IMG/VR virus record: IMGVR_UViG_3300030329_000900
Coordinates: 1 to 20,126 of that record
Strand: one strand, 5' to 3'
Source of the DNA: a virus
DNA length: 20,126 bases
The notes under the pieces are model-generated. The model did not search any database and was not told the origin of the DNA. It was given only the letters and a program-made list of their open reading frames with translations. Made by a program: the position numbers and the translations under genes. Below, one piece after another: positions 1-6,958 of this stretch (positions are counted from its first letter, which is position 1; each line of letters opens with the position of its first letter).

Positions 1-105
1 AAACAAGAGGTACAGAAGTTTGCTAATGAGCAAGTCGGTAGAAGACGAAGAGATGACTACACTGATGGCACTGTTCGTATACCGATAACTTCAGCAAACC
101 CGTAG
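1..105 (+). CDS. 3' end of an unidentified phage gene (partial)
   Basis: Frame 1 is open from the window edge to a TAG at 103-105, giving 34 residues ending in ITSANP. It contains a basic run (GRRRRDD) followed by an acidic, polar tail. The start lies outside the window, so length and family cannot be judged. It is followed after 10 bases by the next gene, whose GGAG ribosome binding site directly follows this stop codon, so both are probably on one late transcript. The C-terminus of a virion protein is a reasonable guess from context only; I do not recognise the family. Confidence 0.6.
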   Translation, partial: KQEVQKFANEQVGRRRRDDYTDGTVRIPITSANP

Positions 106-115
106 GAGATAAAAT

Positions 116-553
116 ATGGCAATAACATCGGCAATTTGCACAAGTTTTAAACAAGAAATTTTAGTTGGCACACACAATTTTACAGCTACAAGTGGAGACA
201 CTTTTAAAATAGCTTTATTTACAAGTGATGCAACTTTAGGGGCAAGCACAACTGCTTATGCAACTTCAAATGAAATTACAAACTCATCTGGAACTGCATA
301 TACTGCAGGAGGTGCAACTTTAACAAGTGTTACACCAACAACTTCTGGAACCACTGCATTTTGTGATTTTGCAGACGTAAGTTATACCTCAGCATCTTTT
401 ACAGCTAATGGTGCATTAATTTATAATGATGATCAATCTGATAAAGCTGTTGCTGTTATTGCTTTTGGTGGTGACAAAACAGTTTCTTCTGGAACTTTTA
501 CAATTCAATTCCCAACAGCAGACGCATCTAACGCAATCATTCGTATAGCATAA
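116..553 (+). CDS. Small putative virion structural protein, 145 aa
   Basis: A GGAG sequence 8 bases before the ATG (in taGGAGataaaatATG) supports this start. The protein is rich in Ala, Thr and Ser, has no membrane segment or signal peptide, and looks all-beta. It has the layout of a small protein I associate with marine phage structural blocks: TFKIALFTSDATL near residue 30, a TAGGATL turn near 63, DFADVSYTSA near 84, GALIYND near 99, and a closing GTFTIQFPTADASNAIIRIA. This resemblance is from memory. A capsid-decoration, head-fibre or tail role is possible, and the sequence does not decide between them. Its stop codon lies inside a hairpin that covers the start site of the next gene, which suggests translational coupling. 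Confidence 0.7.
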   Translation: MAITSAICTSFKQEILVGTHNFTATSGDTFKIALFTSDATLGASTTAYATSNEITNSSGTAYTAGGATLTSVTPTTSGTTAFCDFADVSYTSASFTANGALIYNDDQSDKAVAVIAFGGDKTVSSGTFTIQFPTADASNAIIRIA

Positions 554-569
554 GGAGGATCTCCTTATG
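549..569 (+). promoter_or_regulatory. Perfect 9-bp hairpin burying the RBS and start codon of the gene at 567
   Basis: Bases 549-557 (CATAAGGAG) are the exact reverse complement of 561-569 (CTCCTTATG), with a 3-base loop GAT at 558-560. The left arm holds the stop codon of the upstream gene (551-553) and the AAGGAG Shine-Dalgarno. The right arm ends in the ATG of the downstream gene. If the RNA folds this way, ribosomes cannot start the second gene until one terminating on the first melts the stem. There is no T-run after it, so it does not look like an intrinsic terminator. Confidence 0.65.
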
Positions 570-1868
570 GCTAATTCTTGGAACGAGTCAGGAACAACCT
601 GGAGCACCGGACGTTGGGGCACAACTGACGCTATAACAAGTGGTTGGGGTGCTGACGCTTGGAATACTGGTGGTTCATGGGGACAAGCTACCGATGAATT
701 AGCTTTATTAACTGGTGTATCTGCAACTTTTTCTATAGGTGAAATAATATCAGGATCAAACACAGGTTGGGGTAGAGACTTTTGGGGTGAAGAACCCTGG
801 GGCGAAAGTTTTGATCCAGTAGTAACTCTCGATAGTTTATCAGCAACAATATCTTTAGGTGATGCAGAAGCATTTAACGAAAGAGGTTGGGGAAGACTTT
901 CTTGGGGTCAAGCTGATTGGAACGAAGGCAGCGATGAAACTGTATCTATTTCAGGTGTAGAAGCAACAGCCTCCATAGGAAGTATAACTCCAGCTTTCAC
1001 ATATTTATTAGAAGTAGGTCCTGCATTTAAAATGACAGGAGAAGTCGGTGATGTTGGTTTAGGTTTAGGTATTAACGTTTCAGGTGTAGAATCAACTTTT
1101 GCAACACCAACTATAGGTTATGTTGGTCATACTGTTGGTTGGGGTAGAAATGAATGGGGAGAAGATAGTTGGGGTGAAAGTCCAGATGAAGTCATTACTT
1201 TGGTTGGTAGAAGCATTGAGTCTTTTATATCAGCTAATAACAGTTGGGGTGAAAGCACATGGAATAATGACGATGTTTGGGGAGGAACATTTGATGTAAA
1301 TATAAAAACAGCTTATGATTTATCTGGTCAAGAAGCAACAACAAATGTTGGTAGTGTAGATTTTGTAATTAGTCCAACAATTTCTTTAACTGGTGTATCT
1401 TCTACAGTTAATTTAGGAACGTTAGGATTAGAATTTGGTCCAGCAGCTATTAGTGGTGTGGCTGCAACAACAAATGTTGGAACTTTAGGTTTAGAATTTG
1501 GACCTGCAGAAATAACAGGTGTTGAAGCAACAGTAAGTATTGGAACTTTAAACGTTGGACCTATTTCTTTAATAGATTTAACAGGTGTTTCAGCAACCTC
1601 CTCTGTTGGTTCTTTAACACCAGCTGATGTTATGGGATTAACTGGAGTATCTTCAACAAGTTCTGTAGGTGCTTTAACACCAGCAGATGTAGTAGGTTTA
1701 ACTGGAGTTTTATCAACTACATTTTTAGGACAAATAACAACAATACCTCTTTACGGTGATGTTGACACCGGTTCAAATTCATCATATAGTACAACAGCAA
1801 CAGGATCTAATAGTAGTATTTCTGGGGTTGCAACTGGATCAAATACAAGTTATAGTGACGTAGCATAG
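567..1868 (+). CDS. Repeat-rich phage structural protein with Trp-Gly motifs, 433 aa
   Basis: Start at 567 is supported by an AAGGAGG Shine-Dalgarno. The N-terminal half carries Trp-Gly-rich units such as GWGRDFWGEEPWGE, GWGRLSWGQADWNE and GWGRNEWGEDSWGE, with less regular ones at the very N-terminus and around residue 225. From about residue 48 onward it has some eleven copies of a short unit of the form [LIV]-[ST]-G-[VQ]-x-[SA]-T-x-x-[VIL]-G, most regular in the C-terminal half. It ends with three TGSN[ST]S-type repeats. The pattern suggests stacked beta-strands, as in tail fibres or spikes, but no catalytic motif is visible. It lies directly before a tail-fibre-like gene, so a tail or tail-fibre-associated virion protein is the best inference; exact function is unknown. 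A GWG...SWG motif reappears in the protein encoded at 8607. Confidence 0.7.
   Translation: MANSWNESGTTWSTGRWGTTDAITSGWGADAWNTGGSWGQATDELALLTGVSATFSIGEIISGSNTGWGRDFWGEEPWGESFDPVVTLDSLSATISLGDAEAFNERGWGRLSWGQADWNEGSDETVSISGVEATASIGSITPAFTYLLEVGPAFKMTGEVGDVGLGLGINVSGVESTFATPTIGYVGHTVGWGRNEWGEDSWGESPDEVITLVGRSIESFISANNSWGESTWNNDDVWGGTFDVNIKTAYDLSGQEATTNVGSVDFVISPTISLTGVSSTVNLGTLGLEFGPAAISGVAATTNVGTLGLEFGPAEITGVEATVSIGTLNVGPISLIDLTGVSATSSVGSLTPADVMGLTGVSSTSSVGALTPADVVGLTGVLSTTFLGQITTIPLYGDVDTGSNSSYSTTATGSNSSISGVATGSNTSYSDVA
1420..1720 (+). repeat. Tandem coding repeats in the Trp-Gly/beta-repeat gene
   Basis: Neighbouring units remain similar at the DNA level. Two units read LGTLGLEFGPA followed by [AE]I[ST]GV (around 1417-1455 and 1480-1520), and two read LTPADV[MV]GLTGV (around 1614-1650 and 1674-1710). 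Synonymous differences between copies show they are not brand-new duplications. Such repeats can expand or contract by recombination. Confidence 0.6.
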
Positions 1869-1878
1869 GAGAAAAAAT

Positions 1879-3261
1879 ATGGCATCAACATACACACCTC
1901 TAGGTGTAGAACTTCAAGCAACTGGTGAAAACGCCGGTACATGGGGAACTAAAACAAATACTAATTTACAAATTATAGAACAAATTTCTGGTGGATACAC
2001 AACACAAGCAGTAACAAGTGGTGGCACAGTTAATTTATCTGTTTCAGATGGATCAACTGGAGCAACTTTATCTCACAGAATGATTGAGTTTACAGGGTCG
2101 TTATCTGACAATGCAGTTGTTACGATACCTTTAGATGTTCAAACTTTTTATTTTTTAAGAAATTCAACTTCAGGATCATACACAGTTCAATTTAAATATG
2201 TAACTGGTTCAGGAGACTCATTTACTTTTGCAGCAGGTGATAAAGGCGATGCTCTTGTATTTGCAACTGCAAATGATGGAACTAACCCAGACATTGATAC
2301 TTTACCAGCTGGTAACGTAACACTTACTGGAACACAAACTTTAACAAACAAAACTTTAACTTCACCTAAAATTGGAACTTCTATTTTAGATACAAATGGA
2401 AATGAAATAGCTTTAGTAACTGCAACAAGTTCTGCAGTAAACGAATTTACAATAGCAAACGCTGCTACAGGAAATGATCCAACATTATCTGCAACAGGTG
2501 GTGATTCAAATATTGACATAGCTATTAAACCAAAAGGGACTGGTGAAACTGTTTTTGGAACAGGAGCCGCTGCTGCAACTATTACAACAAGTGGAGCAAA
2601 TGATTTAGTTTTAGACACAAACAGTGGAACAAACTCTGGAACTATTACAATTACAGATGCAGCTAATGGAGATATAACTATTGCTCCTAATGGAACTGGA
2701 CAAGCTAAAGCAGTGGACGCTGCTGATGCTACAGGTGCAATTAAAATTGCTGGAAAAGAAACTATATGGGTGCCAGCTGTTGCCATGTATGCTAATTCCA
2801 CTAATGGTGCATCGGCAGAACAAGTAGAATTATCAAATGGTCCAGAAATTAAAGTATTAGATTTTGACAAAGATACTGATGAGTTTGCGCAGTTTGCTGT
2901 AGCATTTCCTAAATCATGGAATGCAGGAACAGTAACTTTTCAAGCTTTTTTTACAGCAACATCCACAGACACAGGAACTACAGCATGGGGATTATCCGCT
3001 GTAGCTTTAGCTGATAGTGGAGATTTAAATACAGCATTTGGAACACAAGTCGTTGCAACAGCAAAAGCACACAGTGGAACATCAAATGATTTAGATGTTG
3101 CTGCTGAAAGTGGAGCAGTTACAATAGCAGGATCACCTGGTGCGGATGAATATGTTTTCTTTCAAGTATCAAGAGACGTTTCAGCAGATAATTTAAATGC
3201 TGACGCAAGATTACTTGGAATTAAATTATTCTTTACAACTAGTGCTGCTAACGACGCATAA
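1879..3261 (+). CDS. Tail-fibre-like protein, 460 aa
   Basis: A GGAG Shine-Dalgarno overlaps the end of the previous gene (taGGAGaaaaaatATG). The N-terminus (MASTYTPLGVELQATGENAG, then TWGTKTNTNLQIIEQ) is typical, as I recall, of marine phage fibre proteins and would attach to the virion. Residues about 147-165 contain the widespread fibre repeat TLTGTQTLTNKTLTSPKI. The middle is rich in Thr, Gly, Asn and Asp beta-strand units (NDLVLDTNSG, NGDITIAPNG). From about residue 293 a separate globular domain starts with IWVPAVAMYAN and ends with GIKLFFTTSAANDA; I recall similar C-terminal domains in marine phage proteins and expect it to be a distal receptor-binding or trimerisation domain. Virion location and fibre role are well supported; receptor specificity is unknown. 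Confidence 0.8.
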   Translation: MASTYTPLGVELQATGENAGTWGTKTNTNLQIIEQISGGYTTQAVTSGGTVNLSVSDGSTGATLSHRMIEFTGSLSDNAVVTIPLDVQTFYFLRNSTSGSYTVQFKYVTGSGDSFTFAAGDKGDALVFATANDGTNPDIDTLPAGNVTLTGTQTLTNKTLTSPKIGTSILDTNGNEIALVTATSSAVNEFTIANAATGNDPTLSATGGDSNIDIAIKPKGTGETVFGTGAAAATITTSGANDLVLDTNSGTNSGTITITDAANGDITIAPNGTGQAKAVDAADATGAIKIAGKETIWVPAVAMYANSTNGASAEQVELSNGPEIKVLDFDKDTDEFAQFAVAFPKSWNAGTVTFQAFFTATSTDTGTTAWGLSAVALADSGDLNTAFGTQVVATAKAHSGTSNDLDVAAESGAVTIAGSPGADEYVFFQVSRDVSADNLNADARLLGIKLFFTTSAANDA

Positions 3262-3273
3262 GGAGAATAAAGA

Positions 3274-4134
3274 ATGAAAAAAATCGACTTTCCTTTAACA
3301 GTCGAAGGTAAAGGACAAAAAAATAAAATATCTCGTAGAGGTAAATCTTTTGGTTATCAAATTTTAGGATTCGGTTCCGGCGGTAGCGCAGGACCTTATG
3401 TAATACCTTCAATCTTAGTTGTAGCTGGCGGTGGCTCTGGCGGTGTAGATGGAGGGGGTTTCACCGGTGGTGGCGGTGGCGGAGGCGGTATGAGAATTGC
3501 CTCTTGTATTGAGGTTTCTCCTGGAGTAGCTTTAACTGTTACTATAGGTGCTGGAGGCAGTAAATCAAATGCTGAGCACGGATCTTGTCAAAGTGGAAAA
3601 CCTTCTAATTATTCTGGTTGTGGAGTAACAACTTTTCAATCTGCCGGCGGAGGTGGTGGCGGAACTCATGCTAGCGTTAATGGATTTGACGGTGGATCTG
3701 GAGGCGGAGCCGGTTCCGGCGGTAGCGCAGGTCAAGGAAATACACCTTCTACAAGTCCATCTCAAGGTGCCGATGGCGGAGGCGCTGGCGGCGGCGGAGG
3801 CGGCGGAGGAGCCCAAGGACAGTGTGGTCATAATTCGGGTTGTGGAGGACATGGTACAGCAGATTCAATAACAGGCTCTTCAGTTACTTATGCTGGAGGA
3901 GGTGCCGGAGGAAATTCTAGTACTAAGGGAAATGGAACTTTAGGACAGGGAGGTCACGGAAAACCTGGGGGAGGTGCAGGATCTGGAGCTGGCGGAAATG
4001 GTAGTTCTGGAGTGGTTATATTTAAAATTCCAACAGCAAATTATTCAGGAACAACCACTGGATGTCCTACTGTAACTACATCTGGTTGTTTTACGATTGT
4101 TCAATATGAAGGATCAGGAAGTCTAACAACTTAA
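3274..4134 (+). CDS. Glycine-rich adhesin-like tail protein, 286 aa
   Basis: Start follows a good Shine-Dalgarno (taaGGAGaataaagATG). After a basic N-terminus (about residues 1-28) the protein turns into glycine-rich low complexity from about residue 33 to 250, with runs of eight or more glycines interrupted by short beta-like inserts (MRIASCIEVSPGVALTVTIG near 73). The C-terminus after GSSGVVIFKIPT is non-repetitive. The layout matches glycine-rich domains at the tips of phage fibres, including polyglycine adhesins, where loops between glycine segments contact the receptor. It has seven cysteines, which is notable for such a protein. There is no regular Gly-X-Y periodicity, so it is not a collagen. 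It lies between a fibre gene and a putative modification cassette, making it a possible substrate; that link is inference only. GC content is higher than that of its neighbours because of glycine codons. Confidence 0.75.
   Translation: MKKIDFPLTVEGKGQKNKISRRGKSFGYQILGFGSGGSAGPYVIPSILVVAGGGSGGVDGGGFTGGGGGGGGMRIASCIEVSPGVALTVTIGAGGSKSNAEHGSCQSGKPSNYSGCGVTTFQSAGGGGGGTHASVNGFDGGSGGGAGSGGSAGQGNTPSTSPSQGADGGGAGGGGGGGGAQGQCGHNSGCGGHGTADSITGSSVTYAGGGAGGNSSTKGNGTLGQGGHGKPGGGAGSGAGGNGSSGVVIFKIPTANYSGTTTGCPTVTTSGCFTIVQYEGSGSLTT
3372..3392 (+). repeat. 21-base direct repeat, copy 1
   Basis: The sequence CGGTTCCGGCGGTAGCGCAG plus one further G is found identically at 3711-3731. Both copies are in the same reading frame and encode GSGGSAG. 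The copies are 339 bases (113 codons) apart. Confidence 0.85.
3711..3731 (+). repeat. 21-base direct repeat, copy 2
   Basis: Exact second copy of 3372-3392, in frame with it within the glycine-rich gene. Recombination between the copies would remove 113 codons without shifting the frame. Confidence 0.85.
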
Positions 4135-4138
4135 AATT

Positions 4139-4657
4139 ATGGCACATTTTGCAAAAATAAATTCAAGTAATACTGTTATAGAGGTTATTAAAGTAATGAA
4201 TGGAGTTTTACTTGATGATGAAGGAAATGAAGTAGAACAAAAAGGAATAGATTTTTGTAAATCTTTGTATGGTCAGAACACTAGATGGGTCCAATGTTCT
4301 TGGAACACAGATAAAGGTGTTCATTATACACAAGAAACAGATGAAACTGGATCTTTAATTCCAAGTGCCGATCAATCAAAAGCTTTAAGAAAAAATTTTC
4401 CTGACCCAGGATGTACTTACGATCCAGAAAGAGATGCTTTTTTATTTGTAAAAGTTTTTCCTTCTTGGGTTTTAAATGAAACTACATGTGATTGGGATTA
4501 TCCTGTGGCTAAACCTAGTTATGATTGGGATACTGAGAGACCAGATTGGGATGAGGAAAATCAAAAGTGGAATGTAGTTTCTAAGGACACACCACCTCCC
4601 GATTATTCTTCATATAAAAAAGCAGCAAAAGCCGCATTAAACATGACCGACGACTAA
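4139..4657 (+). CDS. MAHFA-type conserved marine phage protein, 172 aa
   Basis: The start MAHFAKINSSNTVIEVI, then GIDFCKSLYG, then a segment RKNFPDPGCTYDPERDAFLF and a Trp-rich C-terminal part (FPSWVLNETTCDWDYPVAKP, then two W-D-rich stretches ending in KWNVV) match, from memory, a protein family frequent near tail genes of cyanophages and other marine phages. The order Y-[DE]-x-x-R-D-A-F followed by PSW-x-L-[ND] is its most recognisable part. Function is unestablished; a tail-associated virion protein is likely from position. There is no Shine-Dalgarno in the 4-base gap after the adhesin gene, so it probably depends on translational coupling. The following gap holds a promoter-like element, so this seems to be the last gene of the fibre module. 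Confidence 0.75.
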   Translation: MAHFAKINSSNTVIEVIKVMNGVLLDDEGNEVEQKGIDFCKSLYGQNTRWVQCSWNTDKGVHYTQETDETGSLIPSADQSKALRKNFPDPGCTYDPERDAFLFVKVFPSWVLNETTCDWDYPVAKPSYDWDTERPDWDEENQKWNVVSKDTPPPDYSSYKKAAKAALNMTDD

Positions 4658-4691
4658 TTGACTTTTTAATAAAATCCTATATATGTAGGAT
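4658..4691 (+). promoter_or_regulatory. Promoter/operator-like element before the oxygenase cassette
   Basis: Right after the stop codon of the previous gene comes TTGACTTTTTAATAAAATCC, followed by an inverted repeat ATCCTA (4674-4679), loop TATATG, TAGGAT (4686-4691). TTGACT resembles a bacterial -35 box, but only weak -10 candidates (for example TATATG at 4680, 16 bases downstream) are present. The right arm of the dyad contains AGGA, the likely ribosome binding site for the ATG at 4695, so it might also act as an RNA hairpin. The element is similar to one at 8543, on the other side of the cassette. Confidence 0.45.
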
Positions 4692-4694
4692 AGA

Positions 4695-5225
4695 ATGTAT
4701 AGAAAGTTTATAGACAAAGTTAAAAATCACAAAAAAATAAAAGACAAACTATTAAACTTGATTGATAAAAGTCCATCAGGAAAAATTAATTCTTTTTTTG
4801 AAAAAACTGAAAAGTCAGATTTTGATATAAAAATGAAAGATAAAACTTATGTTAATGAAGTGGTGTCTAACATAGCACCGATTATGAATAATTTAGCACG
4901 TAAACTTAATGCTAAACACTGGGAAATACATCATATGTGGTGTCAATCATATTTAAAAGGTCATTACCATAAATGGCATACTCATCCCATGTCTCATTTT
5001 GCACACATTTATTACTTAGACCTTCCTGAAAAAAATATGATTACAGAATTTAAGGACGAAAAAGGAGTAAAAGCAAAAGAAGGGGATATCATAACTTTCC
5101 CGGCTTTTCTTTTTCACAGGTCAAAACCTAATACTTCAAAAAAAAGAAAAACAGTTATATCATTTAACTCCAGTATTTTTTGGTATCATAAGTATCCAGA
5201 TTGGTTAAGGGGAGAAAAAAAATGA
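4695..5225 (+). CDS. 2OG-Fe(II) oxygenase-like protein, subtype A, HxH variant, 176 aa
   Basis: First gene of the seven-gene cassette. The core runs from W82 to about residue 160: WCQSYLKGHYHKWHTHP, a strand with IYYLDLPE, then KEGDIITFPAFLFHRSKP and RKTVISFN. This is the double-stranded beta-helix pattern of the 2OG-Fe(II) oxygenase superfamily and most resembles the putative 2OG-FeII_Oxy_5 group. Candidate metal ligands are H95, H97 and H141, with R151 as the 2-oxoglutarate-binding arginine. Position 97 is His where most family enzymes have Asp or Glu, so activity should not be assumed. The N-terminal 75 residues are lysine-rich and helical-looking. The start follows AGGA closely. The gene ends in an ATGA overlap with the next. 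Substrate unknown. Confidence 0.75.
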   Translation: MYRKFIDKVKNHKKIKDKLLNLIDKSPSGKINSFFEKTEKSDFDIKMKDKTYVNEVVSNIAPIMNNLARKLNAKHWEIHHMWCQSYLKGHYHKWHTHPMSHFAHIYYLDLPEKNMITEFKDEKGVKAKEGDIITFPAFLFHRSKPNTSKKRKTVISFNSSIFWYHKYPDWLRGEKK

Positions 5226-5770
5226 AACTTATTTACAAAGTAAAAGGGGCTTACTCTAAATCCTCTTGTAAAAAATTAATTAAATGGTTTGAAGATAATA
5301 AAAACCTTTCTAAGCCAGGAGTAGGAGGAGAAAATACAACATTAAATAATTTAGAAATTGCTATAGAAATTAGAACAAATAAATGTTTTTTTAATTTAGG
5401 CAAAACTTTAACTACTTCTATTAATAAATTTAAAAAACATTATCCCGAAACTGATCGTTATTTAGAAAAATGGTCTGTTGACAGTATAGCTCAGGTAATG
5501 AAATATGAACCAAATCAGTATTATAATTTTCTTCATTGTGAAAATGGTGGGGTACCAAAGAATATAAAAAGAGTTTTTGCATGGATGATTTTTTTGAATA
5601 CTATTAAGAAAGGCGGCGGCACTAAATTTTTGTATCAAAAATTTACAGCTACACCTAAAGAAGGTGATTTTTATATTTGGCCTGCTGGTTGGTCTCATTT
5701 TCATAAAGGAGTAAATGCTCCCAAAGAAACAAAATATATTTTAACAGGTTGGTGTAGTTATTTAATATGA
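5222..5770 (+). CDS. 2OG-Fe(II) oxygenase, prolyl-4-hydroxylase-like, subtype B, 182 aa
   Basis: I chose the ATG at 5222 rather than an in-frame one at 5201: it has GGGGAG 8 bases upstream and forms an ATGA overlap with the previous stop, while 5201 lies well inside the previous gene. The N-terminus KLIYKVKGAYSKSSCKKLIK fits the start of this family. Motifs in this numbering: H105-C-E107 (FLHCENGG) as the first two metal ligands, a strand WMIFLNTIKKGGGTKF, then KEGDFYIWPAGWSHFHKG with H159 as the third ligand, and K171 in TKYILTGW as the likely 2-oxoglutarate anchor, as in prolyl 4-hydroxylases, which use Lys. All key residues are present, so it could be active. It is related to the gene at 7452, which shares the H-[KR]-G...-[KR]-Y-I-[LI]-T-G ending. 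Confidence 0.82.
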   Translation: MKLIYKVKGAYSKSSCKKLIKWFEDNKNLSKPGVGGENTTLNNLEIAIEIRTNKCFFNLGKTLTTSINKFKKHYPETDRYLEKWSVDSIAQVMKYEPNQYYNFLHCENGGVPKNIKRVFAWMIFLNTIKKGGGTKFLYQKFTATPKEGDFYIWPAGWSHFHKGVNAPKETKYILTGWCSYLI

Positions 5771-6243
5771 ATATATATAAAAATTTTATAGACAAAAAAA
5801 TATGTAAACAAATAAATAAAACTATGTTAAGTGTTGATTTCCCTTGGTTTTATAGAAAAAATCAAACTACTGGCGATAGTTCTTTTTTATACCATGTTTT
5901 TTTTGCAAACGATAAATTAAATTCTTATTTATATTATTTAATAGAACCATTAGTTAAAAAATTAAACCCATCTAAATTGGTAAACATAAGAGCTAATTTA
6001 TGTTTAAAAAGACCTATGAAATCTAACTGGCATATTGATTTTGATAAATTAAAATTAACACCTAAAAGTAAAACAGCCATATATTATGTAAATACCAACA
6101 ATGGTTACACTATTTTTAAAAATAAAAAAATAAGATCTGAAGCAAATAAAATGATTGTTTTTAACGGAGACACTATGCATAAAGTAAAATATCAAACAGA
6201 CAAGGATGCTAGAATAGTTATTAATTTTAGATATGAAGTTTAA
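5767..6243 (+). CDS. 2OG-Fe(II) oxygenase-like protein, short subtype C, 158 aa
   Basis: Overlaps the previous gene by 4 bases (ATGA). Begins MNIYKNFIDKKICKQI, typical of the N-terminal helix of phage 2OG oxygenases. The catalytic pattern is complete: H89-I-D91 in NWHIDF, a strand AIYYVNTNNGYTIF that fits the beta-helix core, H138 in FNGDTMHKV, and R149 in KDARIVINFR, 11 residues after the distal His. At 158 residues it is short for the superfamily but spans the core. It is paralogous to the gene at 6948, with which it shares [AV]-x-[YS]-VNTNNG, the xFPxx[FY] segment near residue 25 and the [DN]-AR-I end. Substrate unknown. Confidence 0.8.
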   Translation: MNIYKNFIDKKICKQINKTMLSVDFPWFYRKNQTTGDSSFLYHVFFANDKLNSYLYYLIEPLVKKLNPSKLVNIRANLCLKRPMKSNWHIDFDKLKLTPKSKTAIYYVNTNNGYTIFKNKKIRSEANKMIVFNGDTMHKVKYQTDKDARIVINFRYEV

Positions 6244-6958
6244 TAATATGAAACAAGGATACCCTCAAGAATTGTTAATAACTGAATATTTTAAATGTCC
6301 AATATGGACAGCTAAAGTACCTCATATGGTAAAGTCTTTAAATAAAGCTTCCGAAAAATATATAAAAGACTCACAAAAAAGAAGTAAAAAACAAATAGAT
6401 ACAAGAAATAAAAAATATGGTAATAAAAAAGATGCTGGGTGGGTATTTCACTCTACAAGCATTATGAAAGACGAAAAGTTTTTACAATTAGAAGAATACA
6501 TACGACACACTTCTAATAATCTTTTACATGAAATGGGTTTTAATTTAAGTGGTTTTGAAGTTCAAACTCAAGAGATGTGGGTGCAAGAGTTTTCTAGAAA
6601 TGGAGGTGGGTCTCATACTCTGCATACTCATTGGAATGGACATATATCTGGTTTTCTTTTTTTAAAGTGTAGTCCCGAAACTTCAATGCCTGTTTTTGAA
6701 GATCCAAGACCCGGTGCATTAATGAATGGTTTACCACAATTAGATTTTAATAAAATAACTTACTCAACTACTCAAGTTCATTTTAAAGTAGTTCCTGGTG
6801 ATATGATATTTTTTCCATCTTATATGCCACATCAGTACCCAGTAGATATTGGTTATAAACCTTTTAGATTTATTCATTGGAATGTTCAAGCAGTTCCTAA
6901 ACCAGAAGGTTTAGGACAGGTTTCTTCAACTTCGTATTTTAATAATTATGAAAAATAA
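6233..6958 (+). CDS. 2OG-Fe(II) oxygenase-like protein, subtype A (2OG-FeII_Oxy_5-like), 241 aa
   Basis: The longest cassette member. It has the layout I associate with 2OG-FeII_Oxy_5: an N-terminal CPIWTAKVP segment near residue 22, MWVQEFSRNGGGSHTLHTHW, GHISGFLFLKC, FEDPRPGA near 155, then VPGDMIFFPSYMPHQYPV and FRFIHWNVQA. Candidate ligands are H131, H133 and H200, with R212 as the 2-oxoglutarate contact; like the gene at 4695 it has HxH instead of HxD/E. The start is uncertain: ATG at 6233 overlaps the previous gene by 11 bases, while an in-frame ATG at 6248 (codon 6) follows the TAA after 4 bases. Neither has a clear Shine-Dalgarno. Confidence 0.8.
   Translation: MKFNNMKQGYPQELLITEYFKCPIWTAKVPHMVKSLNKASEKYIKDSQKRSKKQIDTRNKKYGNKKDAGWVFHSTSIMKDEKFLQLEEYIRHTSNNLLHEMGFNLSGFEVQTQEMWVQEFSRNGGGSHTLHTHWNGHISGFLFLKCSPETSMPVFEDPRPGALMNGLPQLDFNKITYSTTQVHFKVVPGDMIFFPSYMPHQYPVDIGYKPFRFIHWNVQAVPKPEGLGQVSSTSYFNNYEK

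Noticed and set aside
1420-1720. Regular repeats that might suggest a CRISPR array.
   Set aside because: The repeats are in frame, diverged at synonymous sites, and the sequence between them is similar rather than unique spacers.
2187-2870. A 227-codon open frame on the - strand inside the fibre gene.
   Set aside because: It mirrors the Thr/Gly/Ala-rich fibre repeats, which are poor in antisense stops. Its product is a Val/Ser/Pro-rich low-complexity string with no recognisable motif or ribosome binding site.
3565-3871. Alternative open frames on both strands in the glycine-rich gene.
   Set aside because: Repetitive GGN codons lack stops in every frame, so such frames are expected by composition. 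The sense frame has a proper Shine-Dalgarno and a non-repetitive N- and C-terminus.
3470-4010. Collagen-like triple-helix region as a ready substrate for the prolyl-hydroxylase-like enzymes.
   Set aside because: The glycines occur in runs and not every third residue, and prolines are few, so no Gly-X-Y collagen repeat is present.
4674-4691. The dyad as an intrinsic transcription terminator.
   Set aside because: The stem is 6 bp and AT-rich, and it is followed by AGAATG with no T-run.
5201-5221. An upstream in-frame ATG that would extend the second oxygenase by 7 residues.
   Set aside because: It would overlap the preceding gene by 25 bases and has no ribosome binding site, while the ATG at 5222 has GGGGAG at a proper distance and an ATGA overlap.
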